Positions 1 through 7,685 of a stretch of 64,000 nucleotides of DNA are shown one piece after another; the stretch's first letter is position 1; every line of letters begins with the position of its first letter. The DNA lies in the NCBI GenBank assembly GCA_002840535.1, contig PHBH01000002.1, positions 124,001-188,000 on the forward strand. Reading direction: 5' to 3'. The position numbers were made by a program, and so were the translations under genes. The notes under the pieces were generated by a model, which made no database searches, was not told where the DNA came from, and was given only the letters and a program-made list of their open reading frames with translations. Source of the DNA: Deltaproteobacteria bacterium HGW-Deltaproteobacteria-15 (lineage in GTDB: Bacteria; Desulfobacterota; DSM-4660; Desulfatiglandales; HGW-15).

Positions 1-1219
1 TCACCGTGTAAGATCCGATGAGGCACAAGAGCAGGATCACCGGGAAAATGATCCCGTAAGGCACTTTCAACAGACGCACCCAGAGCCCGATGAGCGGAAG
101 ATTAAGCACCAGCAGAAGTACGTTCCCGATATACATGGATGTGATGACCCCCCAAAAGACTCCGGGATGCTCCGTGACCAGAAAGGGGCTGGGCGTTATC
201 CCGTGGATCATCAGGGCACCCAGCAGGAGAGCCGTGATGATATTGGAGGGGAGCCCTAGGGAGAGAAGGGGGACCATGGCGCTTGTGGACGCAGCGTTGT
301 TGGCGGTCTCAGGACCTGCAACCCCTGCGATCTCCCCCTGCCCGAAGGTCTCGGGATGGCGGGACAATCGTCTCTCCACGGCGTAGGAGGTGAAGGTGGA
401 CATGATCATCCCTCCTCCAGGGAGAATCCCCAGGAAAAACCCGATGACGGATCCACGCAGGATCGGCCAGATCGAATCCATCCAGTCCCGCAAGGTGGGG
501 AGAACCCCTTTGATTTCGCTGGCGATCACGTCATGGATCCCCTTTCTCTCGAGGCTGACCAGCACCTCGGCAATGCCGAAGAGACCCATCACCATGGGAA
601 CGACCCCCACCCCGTCCATCAGGGTGATGCTTCCAAAGACAAAGCGCTGAATTCCGCTCATGGGATCCGTACCGATGACCCCGGCAAACAGCCCAAGAGA
701 GGCCGAAATAAGGGATTTCGCCATGGACCCTTTTGAGAGGAACGTCAGGAGCACAACGCTGAGGCACATAAGGGCAAAATACTCGGGCGGACCGAATCGC
801 AAAGCCAGCCTTGCAACCAGCGGCCCTACAAACATGAGACCGATCACGCTGAGCGTTCCGCCGATAAAAGACCCGAAGGCCGAGATACCCAGAGCCGGTC
901 CTGCCCTCCCCTTCCGGGCCATCTGGTGACCGTCCAGACAGGTGATGACCGACGAAGCCTCTCCGGGAAGGTTGACCAGGATCGAGGTCGTGGATCCGCC
1001 GTACTGGGTGCCGTAAAAGATGCCGGCCAGCATGATGATGGCTGTTTCCGGTTGAAGGGTGAACGTGACCGGCAGCAGCACGGAAATGGTGGCTGCCGGC
1101 CCGATCCCCGGCAATACGCCGACCATGCTCCCCAGAAACACGCCCATGAAGCAGAAAAGGAGGTTCGTGGGCAGCAGGGCGACGCTGAAACCGGTATACA
1201 GATTGTCGAAAAGTTCCAT
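1..1219 (-). CDS. tctA: Tripartite tricarboxylate transporter large permease, TctA family (partial)
   Basis: The minus-strand frame is open from an ATG at 1219 to the window edge, giving about 406 residues of a family that is usually near 500, so the C-terminus lies outside the window. The translation begins MELFDNLYTGFSVAL and contains the glycine- and proline-rich family hallmark GVLPGIGPA near the N-terminus. A second related segment, GILPGGGMIMS, follows about 270 residues later, reflecting the internal duplication of this family. The protein is very hydrophobic with many membrane segments. It should be the main inner-membrane, ion-driven channel of a TTT transporter taking up a carboxylate. 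It starts 2 bases after the tctB stop, in the order tctC-tctB-tctA, so the three are one operon. The substrate cannot be read from the sequence. Confidence 0.9.
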   Translation of the reverse strand, partial: MELFDNLYTGFSVALLPTNLLFCFMGVFLGSMVGVLPGIGPAATISVLLPVTFTLQPETAIIMLAGIFYGTQYGGSTTSILVNLPGEASSVITCLDGHQMARKGRAGPALGISAFGSFIGGTLSVIGLMFVGPLVARLALRFGPPEYFALMCLSVVLLTFLSKGSMAKSLISASLGLFAGVIGTDPMSGIQRFVFGSITLMDGVGVVPMVMGLFGIAEVLVSLERKGIHDVIASEIKGVLPTLRDWMDSIWPILRGSVIGFFLGILPGGGMIMSTFTSYAVERRLSRHPETFGQGEIAGVAGPETANNAASTSAMVPLLSLGLPSNIITALLLGALMIHGITPSPFLVTEHPGVFWGVITSMYIGNVLLLVLNLPLIGLWVRLLKVPYGIIFPVILLLCLIGSYTV

Positions 1220-1221
1220 CT

Positions 1222-1659
1222 TTAAAAGCTCAACAGACCTTTCGGAAGGTTGCTTTTCAAGAGAATCTCAAACAGCATGTAAGCGAAACCCGTAAGCACC
1301 AATGCCTTGAGAACGGCAAACCCGTATCTTTCCGAACCGAATACCGCAAAGAGGAACACAGTCAACACGAAGCTCACAATCAGGAAACCGAGGAACTCCA
1401 AAAGAAGGGCATAGAGCACCAGGGATGCGAATACCGCGCCGACGCGCACCAGGACCTTTCCCGATACCGAAGGTCCCCGGCTTTCGCTCCTGGGCGGCAG
1501 GGCGATAAGAATCAGAGAGAGTACAAGCATCAGGATGGCGATCAAAGCCGGGAACATCCCGGAACCGGGGCTCCTGAAACTGCCAAACGCAAGGGTCCTC
1601 CCCGCCCACAGGATCGCCAGGCCCAGACAGAAAATGACAATGCCGTAAATACGTTCCAC
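1222..1659 (-). CDS. tctB: Tripartite tricarboxylate transporter small permease, TctB family
   Basis: This small membrane protein (145 residues from the chosen start) has about four hydrophobic segments, beginning VERIYGIVIFCLGLAILW and ending in a long hydrophobic helix. That matches the size and topology of the TctB small subunit, which works with TctA. The longest frame starts at a TTG at 1683 inside the end of tctC. I prefer the GTG at 1659 because it has an AGGAAAG ribosome binding site about 8 bases upstream, formed partly by the tctC stop region. The position between tctC and tctA is the usual gene order and supports the call more than the poorly conserved sequence does. Confidence 0.85.
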   Translation of the reverse strand: MERIYGIVIFCLGLAILWAGRTLAFGSFRSPGSGMFPALIAILMLVLSLILIALPPRSESRGPSVSGKVLVRVGAVFASLVLYALLLEFLGFLIVSFVLTVFLFAVFGSERYGFAVLKALVLTGFAYMLFEILLKSNLPKGLLSF

Positions 1660-1669
1660 GCCGTCTTTC

Positions 1670-2665
1670 CTATTTTGTGACAATATTGGCCTTCTTGATC
1701 ACCTCTTCCCACCGCGCCACCTGGCCCTCCAGCCATTTCTGCAGGTCTTTGGCATTCATGAAATGGGGCTGGATGTCCATCTGCCTGATTTTGTCCTGCA
1801 GTTCCTTCTCCCTCATAACCTTCTCGAATGCAGCCTCCAACTTGGCCAGGATAGGCTCTGGAGTCCTGGCAGGGGCGCTGTAATTGAGAAAGTAGTTGTT
1901 GCCATCCATTTCAGGAAACCCCTGCTCTCCGGCCGTGGCCGTCTCCGGCATGAAGGGAGAACGTTTCGGGCTGCAGACAGCTACGATGCGAACGGCCGCG
2001 CCGTCGTGTTTCTTCACCAGGCTGCTGAAGGGCAAATTGCAGTACTGCACCTGATTGCCCAACAAAGCGGTCAGGGCCGGCGCCATTCCCTGGTAAGGAA
2101 TGTGCTGGATATCCAGCTTCACGTTCAGCTTTTCCTGGACGAGAACTTTGAACATCTCGAACTCCAGATGGTTGAGACCTCCGAACCCGGTGCTGCCGAA
2201 GGTCAATGCCCCCGGGTTCTTTTGACTGTGGGCCACCAGTTCCTTGAGTGTCTTCGCGGGAATCTCGCTGCGGATCACGACCACTGACGGAAACGACCCT
2301 ATTGCGGCAATGGGAGCGAAATCCTTCAGCTTGTGGGTGACGCTGGGGTTCAACGCATGCTGAAACCCGAATGTGGCCCCTGAAGAGGCATAGATGGTGT
2401 AGCCGTCGGGCTTCGAAGTGGCGACGAAACCCGCGCCGAGCGCCTGCCCGCCGCCCGGCTTGTTGATGGTGAGGACCGGCTGCCCGAGGACGTCTTTCAG
2501 CTTATCGGCCAGGAGGCGGGTGGAAAGATCCAGGCTGCCTCCGGCACTGAAGGGCACGACGATCTGAATGGGTTTGTTGGGATAGACTTCCTGGGCCAGG
2601 TTGACGGTTGGGGAAAAGAGAACAAAGGAGAGAATGAAACCAAGAATTGCAACGGCCTTTCTCAT
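1670..2665 (-). CDS. tctC: Periplasmic solute-binding receptor, TctC/Bug family
   Basis: The 331-residue protein has a clear signal peptide (charged start MRKAVAI, hydrophobic core, cleavage near VNLAQE). It then shows the Bug-family opening YPNKPIQIVVPFSAGGSLD, followed by the GQPVLTINKPGGGQALGA segment. These regions form the substrate-binding cleft of extracytoplasmic receptors that feed TctA/TctB. The length is normal for the family. A strong ribosome binding site (AGGAGGTG) precedes the ATG. As the first gene of the transporter operon it should bind a carboxylate in the periplasm. Bug receptors have diverged widely in ligand, so the substrate is unknown. Confidence 0.93.
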   Translation of the reverse strand: MRKAVAILGFILSFVLFSPTVNLAQEVYPNKPIQIVVPFSAGGSLDLSTRLLADKLKDVLGQPVLTINKPGGGQALGAGFVATSKPDGYTIYASSGATFGFQHALNPSVTHKLKDFAPIAAIGSFPSVVVIRSEIPAKTLKELVAHSQKNPGALTFGSTGFGGLNHLEFEMFKVLVQEKLNVKLDIQHIPYQGMAPALTALLGNQVQYCNLPFSSLVKKHDGAAVRIVAVCSPKRSPFMPETATAGEQGFPEMDGNNYFLNYSAPARTPEPILAKLEAAFEKVMREKELQDKIRQMDIQPHFMNAKDLQKWLEGQVARWEEVIKKANIVTK

Positions 2666-2682
2666 ACAGCACCTCCTGATTG

Positions 2683-2708
2683 GTCTTTGTGTCTTTGTGC
2701 CTTTGTGG
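2683..2708. repeat. Short word repeat, CTTTGTG type
   Basis: Three near-tandem copies of a word like TCTTTGTG lie just upstream of tctC. They belong to a set of short degenerate repeat families found in many gaps of this window. Confidence 0.5.
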
Positions 2709-2730
2709 CAGAACCAACGTCGTGTTTTCC

Positions 2731-3774
2731 TTACTCCACGTGCTTGAACATCCTCGTTAGAGGGAACTTCAGTTTGAAGAGACGAATCGCATTGCCGCCC
2801 AGAATCAGGTTCAGGTCATCCTGGCTGATCTCCAGACGGTCCATCTGATCGAGGCTCCAGCCCCAGCAGTCCACCTGGTGGGTCACGACGCCTTGCTTTC
2901 TGAGTTGCACAGGATAGGTGGGAGGCTTTCTCCCGGGCTGGGCGTAGATCGGGATGCTGGCGCCCCAGTCCGTTCCCCAGAGGAGCTTTTCCGCGCCGAT
3001 GTTGGGGTCCAGCAGGGCTTTATAGTAAAGCTCCGTCCACCAGTAACCGCATTCCATGTACACATTATCGTGAGAGGCCGCCACGTGGAGGCACTGATCG
3101 GTAAAGTGCTCCCACCACCATCCCTGAATCCCTCCATGATCGAAAATAAGAGGGACATCCGGAAACGTGGCGGCAAGGTCATGAGCCCAGAGCGGATTGA
3201 GAGTCTCCGGCATCCGGAGCACATACCCCATGGTGTGACCCGTATGATAGTAGATGGGCACCTTGTGTTTCGCAGCCACCTCCATGGCCTTCAGCATCTG
3301 CTCGATTCTCTCCTCCCTGGAGATCTGCTTCTTGGCCCCGGTCAGAATGAGGGGGTCGATGGGCATCCCCTCACCTATTCCCACGAACTTCCCCGTGGAA
3401 AGAAGCCGGTCCAATTCCTCGCAGGCCGCCTCGATGGTCCAGTCGATCTCCCCTCGCATCGCCTTTTCAAACGTCTCCCTGGGTGTGCAGAGGGCGACAA
3501 ATTTGTCGGGGTATTTTTCCACCAGCTGGACGTTCAGCTCATTGGTCATGCCGAAGGTCATGGCCGGCCGGATGACGCACATGTCCACCGAATAGGTCTC
3601 CATGTCAAAGAGAAGGCGCTCGGAGTTGTCGTAGGGTTTCAACTCCCTGAGCAGTTTCCCCAGCTCGCTGTATTTCGGTTTCTTGGAGCCCTCCAATTTC
3701 TTGCGCAGTTCAGGACCCGCCGCCGTCCTTTGAGAATGGACGTGAGTGTCCACAACGAATCTTCCCATCTTCAT
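2731..3774 (-). CDS. Metal-dependent amidohydrolase family 2 (TIM barrel) protein
   Basis: The 347-residue protein starts MKMGRFVVDTHVHSQ, with the HxH metal-binding motif at the end of the first strand, and has the late WGTDWGAS motif whose Asp is the usual catalytic or metal residue. This is the amidohydrolase-2 family of hydrolases, decarboxylases and hydratases of cyclic or aromatic acids. There is no signal peptide, so it is cytoplasmic. The start is an ATG with a GGGGG ribosome binding site 8 bases upstream. It lies between a carboxylate transporter and CoA-transferase genes on the same strand, which suggests it acts on the imported compound or an early intermediate. Whether it hydrolyses, hydrates or decarboxylates cannot be decided. 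Confidence 0.85.
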   Translation of the reverse strand: MKMGRFVVDTHVHSQRTAAGPELRKKLEGSKKPKYSELGKLLRELKPYDNSERLLFDMETYSVDMCVIRPAMTFGMTNELNVQLVEKYPDKFVALCTPRETFEKAMRGEIDWTIEAACEELDRLLSTGKFVGIGEGMPIDPLILTGAKKQISREERIEQMLKAMEVAAKHKVPIYYHTGHTMGYVLRMPETLNPLWAHDLAATFPDVPLIFDHGGIQGWWWEHFTDQCLHVAASHDNVYMECGYWWTELYYKALLDPNIGAEKLLWGTDWGASIPIYAQPGRKPPTYPVQLRKQGVVTHQVDCWGWSLDQMDRLEISQDDLNLILGGNAIRLFKLKFPLTRMFKHVE

Positions 3775-3795
3775 ACATATACCCCCATCTAAGTT

Positions 3796-3883
3796 TTCAG
3801 TGTTCAGAGTTCAGTGTTCAGGAAAGGCCGCAGTGTGCCATCTCTGAAGTACAGCTCCTCCTGAACCCTGAACGCTGAACACT
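3796..3883. repeat. Inverted arrays of TTCAGTG-type word repeats
   Basis: The stretch 3796-3821 holds tandem words of the TTCAGTG/TTCAGAG type, and 3861-3883 holds the same words on the other strand (CTGAACCCTGAACGC type). The two arrays face each other and could form a hairpin. The same family recurs at 4941-4970 and 58698-58729. Confidence 0.6.
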
Positions 3884-3894
3884 CGTGCTGCTCG

Positions 3895-4066
3895 CAGGTT
3901 GCTCAAAAATGCCGAGATGCAAGGCGCCCGATGACGGGGTCCCACCCTCAGGTGGGGTGTCCGTGCCCTTGACGGACAAATCCAGAGGAGTGAGGCGTAC
4001 GTGGTAGTACGCCGCAACGACGAAGGACGAGGGCAACGCCGCAGATGGGCGTTTTTCAGCAACCTG
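3895..4066. mobile_element. MITE-like element with imperfect terminal inverted repeats
   Basis: A 172-base segment has about 20-base ends that are inverted copies of each other with two mismatches (CAGGTTGCTCAAAAATGCC at the left, its partner ending in CAGCAACCTG at the right). It carries no gene. Its right end is directly adjacent to the stop codon of the CoA-transferase beta gene (4067-4069). I recognise this type as a dispersed non-coding element, but the copy number in this genome is not visible here. Confidence 0.6.
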
Positions 4067-4855
4067 TTACAGCACAAGCTTTTCCCTGATAAACTTCCCG
4101 TCCGGATCCACCTTTTCCCGCAACAGGCGCAGCTCTTCCTGTGTCGGCGGTACCGTCTCCTGCAGCTCCTTCGAGACTTTGATATCCCAACCCGTGTTCG
4201 ACCGGATATCCTCCAGGCTGACGCCTGCCCGGGAGTGGATGGAATCCAGAACCATCTCGCGTTCCACGAACGAATAGATGCCCAGATTCGTCACCACCTT
4301 TCTGGGACCGGTGCCCGGCATCAGCCCCTTCCTTTCACGGCTTCCTGATCTGCCGTCCAGGTAACCCGGGGCGCTCACGAAATCGACCCTTTCGGGAAAC
4401 CGGTATTTTTTCTGGTCAATGACAACAATGACATTCCTGCAGAGACTTGCTATATCACACCCCCCTCCGCTTCCCGGGAACCGCAAGGTCGGGTTTGAAT
4501 AGGGACCCGTGCAATTGGTGTTCACGTTTCCATGCCGGTCGATCTGCCCGCCGCCCAGGAACCCGAGGGTGAAGAACCCGCGCTGGGCAAGCGAGTTGAT
4601 GTAGAGGACGTCCGTGAGCTTATCCGACATATACTGGGTCGGCAGGGTATCCACGCCGAGCCCCAGGATGCAGGGGTCGGTCCGGATGATTCCTGTTTCA
4701 TAGAAAACGGTGGCATTGGGAGCGTGACTGAACTTGGCCAGCAAAACAGCCACATTGGGCATGCCCACCCCGGCATAAATGATATCGCCATCTTTGATCT
4801 CTCTAGCAGCGGAAACAATCATCTGCTCCGCTATGTTGTATTCTGCCTGCATCAT
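4067..4855 (-). CDS. Class I CoA-transferase, beta subunit (glutaconate/3-oxoacid CoA-transferase type)
   Basis: The 262-residue protein has a Rossmann-like CoA-transferase fold. A GVGMP segment occurs at residues 30-33, and a FYETG motif places Glu53 where class I enzymes carry the catalytic glutamate that forms the CoA thioester. The length agrees with GctB-type beta subunits (about 260). The start ATG has a GAGGGTGAGAGG purine tract just upstream. Its partner, the alpha subunit, lies upstream at 4976-5893 on the same strand. Together they would move CoA between an acyl-CoA and a free acid, activating a substrate taken up by the neighbouring transporters. Which acid is used is not known. 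Confidence 0.88.
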   Translation of the reverse strand: MMQAEYNIAEQMIVSAAREIKDGDIIYAGVGMPNVAVLLAKFSHAPNATVFYETGIIRTDPCILGLGVDTLPTQYMSDKLTDVLYINSLAQRGFFTLGFLGGGQIDRHGNVNTNCTGPYSNPTLRFPGSGGGCDIASLCRNVIVVIDQKKYRFPERVDFVSAPGYLDGRSGSRERKGLMPGTGPRKVVTNLGIYSFVEREMVLDSIHSRAGVSLEDIRSNTGWDIKVSKELQETVPPTQEELRLLREKVDPDGKFIREKLVL

Positions 4856-4940
4856 CCTCTCACCCTCATAACGATCCTCAGCAGCGATCGATCAGACCCT
4901 GCGGCTGGAAAAATTCCAAGAAACTCTTTCGATCCTGGAC

Positions 4941-4970
4941 CTTGAACTCTGAACCCTGAACGCTGAACCC
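4941..4970. repeat. TTCAGGG-type word repeat array
   Basis: Four near-tandem words of the GAACCCT/GAACGCT type lie between the two CoA-transferase subunit genes. They are the same family as 3796-3883. Confidence 0.5.
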
Positions 4971-4975
4971 TTCTC

Positions 4976-5893
4976 TTACAGTCCCATCCGGATCGGTTCA
5001 CTGAAAACCATGTTCTTTGGTTTGAGCGACTCGAAGAACTCCTCCCCCTTCAGGGTCTTGAGTTTTCGGATCAGCTCCGCCCTGCTTTCCACTCCATAAA
5101 CATATTCTTTCATGTATTCTTCGAACGTCTCCGCGCTGCCGCCCTCGATACCGCCGAGATAGCTCTTCAGATCCGAATCGTAACAGCCGGCCAGGTGAAT
5201 CGGATAGGCTCCCCAGGGTTCCTCCACCACGGCGCTGACCCGTGCCCCCGGCACGATGGTCCTGTTGGGATCGCTTCGAATGACCTTCGAATCAACGATT
5301 TCCTCCGTGGTCACAATGATCTTCCTGCTGGCATTGATCCCCATCCTGTCCATCCCGAGACTCCCCCACTTCTGGGCGTTGCCGGCCTGATCCGCCCTTT
5401 GAACGTGCAGAATGCCCACATCCGGATTGATGGCTTTTACAGCTGCCGTCTTCTCGCCGGTGAAAGGGCATGCGAGCGTGCGGATGTTCTCGTTATATCT
5501 GGCCAGATCGCTTCCGAGCAAGGTCTTGGTAGGCATGAAGGAGATTCCCATCTCACCGGCATGCAAGGCCAGCGTGAGCCCGAAATGGGAGTACTCCTCC
5601 AGCTCAGGATAGGTGCCGTTCTTCCTGGCCTTTGTGATGGTGTAGGATCTCCGTTTGTCAAAGAGGTCCCTCACAAAGGCAGTGACCAATTTATCCACGA
5701 GACCTTCGGCAATCAGTAGACCGACCGTCAGCGTGAGCGCCGGGACAATGGTCAGGTGGCCGATCTTCTGGCGAATGATCTCGTGTATTGCCGCTACAGG
5801 CTCTCCATGCTGCATGCCGGAGAAAAAGACCACATCCCCCGGCTCGACATAGGTTTGAATCGCCTGTTTCATGGACATGACTTTAGAGTTCAT
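4976..5893 (-). CDS. Class I CoA-transferase, alpha subunit
   Basis: From the ATG at 5893 the protein has 305 residues and begins MNSKVMSMKQAIQTYVEPGD, followed by GDVVFFSGMQHGEP and an IGHLTIVPALT strand typical of the CoA-binding alpha subunit of class I transferases. The open frame continues upstream to 5977, but those 28 codons are translated word repeat (a CWTFDVRCWTF-like peptide), so I reject that longer start. The ribosome binding site of the chosen start is weak (GGGG about 11 bases upstream). The beta subunit follows after a 120-base gap that holds another repeat array. An unusual point is that repeats sit on both sides of this gene. Confidence 0.86.
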   Translation of the reverse strand: MNSKVMSMKQAIQTYVEPGDVVFFSGMQHGEPVAAIHEIIRQKIGHLTIVPALTLTVGLLIAEGLVDKLVTAFVRDLFDKRRSYTITKARKNGTYPELEEYSHFGLTLALHAGEMGISFMPTKTLLGSDLARYNENIRTLACPFTGEKTAAVKAINPDVGILHVQRADQAGNAQKWGSLGMDRMGINASRKIIVTTEEIVDSKVIRSDPNRTIVPGARVSAVVEEPWGAYPIHLAGCYDSDLKSYLGGIEGGSAETFEEYMKEYVYGVESRAELIRKLKTLKGEEFFESLKPKNMVFSEPIRMGL

Positions 5894-5929
5894 CAGGGAG
5901 ACCCCAAACTTTGAGTGGTTTTGAAAGAT

Positions 5930-6000
5930 GAACGTCCAACATCGAACATCGAACGTCCAACATCGAATGAAAATCAAGCACCCGGCCCCGAACGTTCAAC
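5930..6000. repeat. GAACGTCCAACATCGAA word repeat array
   Basis: Tandem degenerate words alternate GAACGTCC and AACATC. When read through on the minus strand they give the artefactual peptide CWTFDVRCWTF. Related copies occur inverted at 6152-6233, and again at 25877-25921 and 33628-33831. Confidence 0.7.
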
Positions 6001-6006
6001 AAGCGG

Positions 6007-6121
6007 GTAGGATGGGTAGAGCGCAGCGAAACCCATCGTTTCTTGAGATCGTTCCCTCTCCGATGCTCCGACTTGATGGGTTTCCCCCGGCTTAAAACCT
6101 GCCGGGGTCAACCCATCCTAC
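6007..6121. mobile_element. MITE-like element, GTAGGATGGGT ends
   Basis: An 11-base perfect terminal inverted repeat (GTAGGATGGGT at 6007-6017, ACCCATCCTAC at 6111-6121) bounds 115 non-coding bases that contain inner copies of the ACCCATC/GATGGGT words. I recognise this as a widespread class of non-coding dispersed element. It is flanked on both sides by oppositely oriented arrays of the ACATCGAA word repeat. Confidence 0.65.
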
Positions 6122-6151
6122 GCACTGCGCACTTTTTCTCCGGCCGCTTTC

Positions 6152-6233
6152 CCATTCAATGATCGATGCTCAATGTCAAACGTTCCATATTGTTTCCGTT
6201 TCCCCCATTCGATGTTCGATGTTCGCCGTTCGT
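6152..6233. repeat. Inverted copy of the ACATCGAA word repeat array
   Basis: The words CATTCGATGTTCGATG and nearby degenerate forms are the reverse complement of the array at 5930-6000. The two arrays enclose the MITE-like element. The array ends just before the stop of livF. Confidence 0.6.
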
Positions 6234-6243
6234 CTCCTTTTGC

Positions 6244-6945
6244 TTATATCCCCAGGTGGCGGCGCTTCACCTCCTCGTTCCCTGCGAGATCCTCAGGCTT
6301 GCCGCTATAGACAATCTTCCCCTTGCTCATGATGTACACATAGTCCGCTACTTCCAGGGCCAGCGAAAGCTTCTGCTCGACCAGAAGAATGGTAAGACCC
6401 TGCTCCTTGAAGCCGCCGATATTCTCGGCGAGTTTCCGAACCAGCAGAGGCGCGAGACCTTCAGACGGTTCATCCATGAGCAGCAGTTTCGGCCTCGAGA
6501 CGAGACCGCGGCCCGTTGCGAGCATCTGTTGTTCACCGCCGGAAAGATGGCCGCCGCGGTGGTCCTTCCTGGCCATCAGGTTGGGGAAGATCTGAAAGGC
6601 TCTTTCCGTAGTGAAATCGTTTCCTCCCCGGGGAGGACACCTGTACGGGACATCCAGATTCTCCTTCACGCTCAAGGAGGAAAAAACCCTCCTGCCCTGG
6701 GGCACGAGACCTATACCCAGGCGGACGATCCGGTGGGCCGGGAAAGCCCCGATCTCCGTCCCTTCCAGCAGAATGCTGCCGGTTCTGATGGAGCGGAATC
6801 CGATGATGGAGGAAATCAGGGTCGTCTTTCCCACACCGTTCCTGCCGAGGAGAGCCACTAGTTTTCCTTTGGGTATTTCGAGCGACACCCCCTGAAGGAT
6901 GTGACTCTCGGCGATATAGGTATGGATGTCTCTTACCTTCAACAT
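6244..6945 (-). CDS. livF: Branched-chain amino acid-type ABC transporter ATPase LivF
   Basis: The 233-residue ATPase has a Walker A motif (GRNGVGKTT), the ABC signature LSGGEQQM, a Walker B/D-loop (LLLMDEPSEGLAP) and the switch His region (ILLVEQ). The length and the short C-terminus match LivF rather than LivG. It is the last gene of a livK-livH-livM-livG-livF operon read on the minus strand, 5 bases after livG. It powers import by the LivH/LivM permease on the cytoplasmic side. Liv systems in anaerobes of this kind often carry organic acids or aromatic acids instead of amino acids. The neighbours here make that plausible but do not prove it. Confidence 0.94.
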   Translation of the reverse strand: MLKVRDIHTYIAESHILQGVSLEIPKGKLVALLGRNGVGKTTLISSIIGFRSIRTGSILLEGTEIGAFPAHRIVRLGIGLVPQGRRVFSSLSVKENLDVPYRCPPRGGNDFTTERAFQIFPNLMARKDHRGGHLSGGEQQMLATGRGLVSRPKLLLMDEPSEGLAPLLVRKLAENIGGFKEQGLTILLVEQKLSLALEVADYVYIMSKGKIVYSGKPEDLAGNEEVKRRHLGI

Positions 6946-6950
6946 GTCGG

Positions 6951-7685
6951 TTACCCGAGATACACCTCAGCCACCTTGGGATTCCCTTTGATCTGTTCGA
7001 CGGTACCCTCCTCCAGCACGCTGCCGAAATAAAGAACGGAAACCTTTTCCGCAATGGCAAAGGCCACGTCCATGTCGTGCTCGATCAGGATCATCGTCAT
7101 GTCGCGCGGCAGTCTCTTGATGAGCTCGGTCACCTGCACCGTTTCCGCCGGAGACAGACCGGCCGTGGGTTCATCCAGGAGCAGAAGGCGCGGCTTGCTC
7201 GCCAGGGCCATGATCACCTCGATCTCCCTCTGCTCGCCATAGGAAAGCTCCTTGAGGACCGCGTTCCGTTTCTCCCACAGGGACCACTCCTTCAAGAGAC
7301 CCTCCACTTCATGCGTTATCGCTCCAAAGCTCTTGGCACGACGGTAGAAACAGAATCGCGCCGCCTTGACGGCTTGAACCCCCAGCAGAATGTTCTCGAA
7401 GAGGGTGAGTCGCTGGAAGAGGTTCGTCACCTGAAACGTGCGGGCAATCCCCAAAGCGGCTCTCTGATGCGCGCGCATGCGCGTCACATCCCGACCGAAC
7501 AGGGAGACCCTGCCTGAAGAGGGGAAGAGGAACCCGCTGATCAGATGGAAGAGAGTGGTTTTCCCGGCTCCGTTTGGTCCGATGATGGCCCTTCGTTCGC
7601 CCTGTTCAATCTCCAGCGATACATTGTGTGCAGCCCTGAGCCCGCCGAACATCTTGGAAAGGGATTTTACATTCAAGGCGATCAT
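6951..7685 (-). CDS. livG: Branched-chain amino acid-type ABC transporter ATPase LivG
   Basis: From the ATG at 7685 the protein has 244 residues and starts MIALNVKSLSKMFGGLRAA. It has Walker A (GPNGAGKTT), signature (LSYGEQREIE), Walker B (LLLLDEPTAGLSPAE) and the switch (ILIEHDMD). The C-terminal extension typical of LivG (KGNPKVAEVYLG) is present. The frame is open far upstream into livM, but the ATG at 7685 forms an ATGA overlap with the livM stop and fits the family N-terminus. It pairs with LivF as the second nucleotide-binding subunit. Confidence 0.94.
   Translation of the reverse strand: MIALNVKSLSKMFGGLRAAHNVSLEIEQGERRAIIGPNGAGKTTLFHLISGFLFPSSGRVSLFGRDVTRMRAHQRAALGIARTFQVTNLFQRLTLFENILLGVQAVKAARFCFYRRAKSFGAITHEVEGLLKEWSLWEKRNAVLKELSYGEQREIEVIMALASKPRLLLLDEPTAGLSPAETVQVTELIKRLPRDMTMILIEHDMDVAFAIAEKVSVLYFGSVLEEGTVEQIKGNPKVAEVYLG

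Noticed and set aside
90-767. Several open frames on the plus strand of the first kilobase
   Set aside because: They are shadows of the minus-strand tctA gene, which has a recognised family sequence.
5894-5977. Longer start of the CoA-transferase alpha subunit
   Set aside because: The extra 28 codons are translated word repeat; the family N-terminus starts later.
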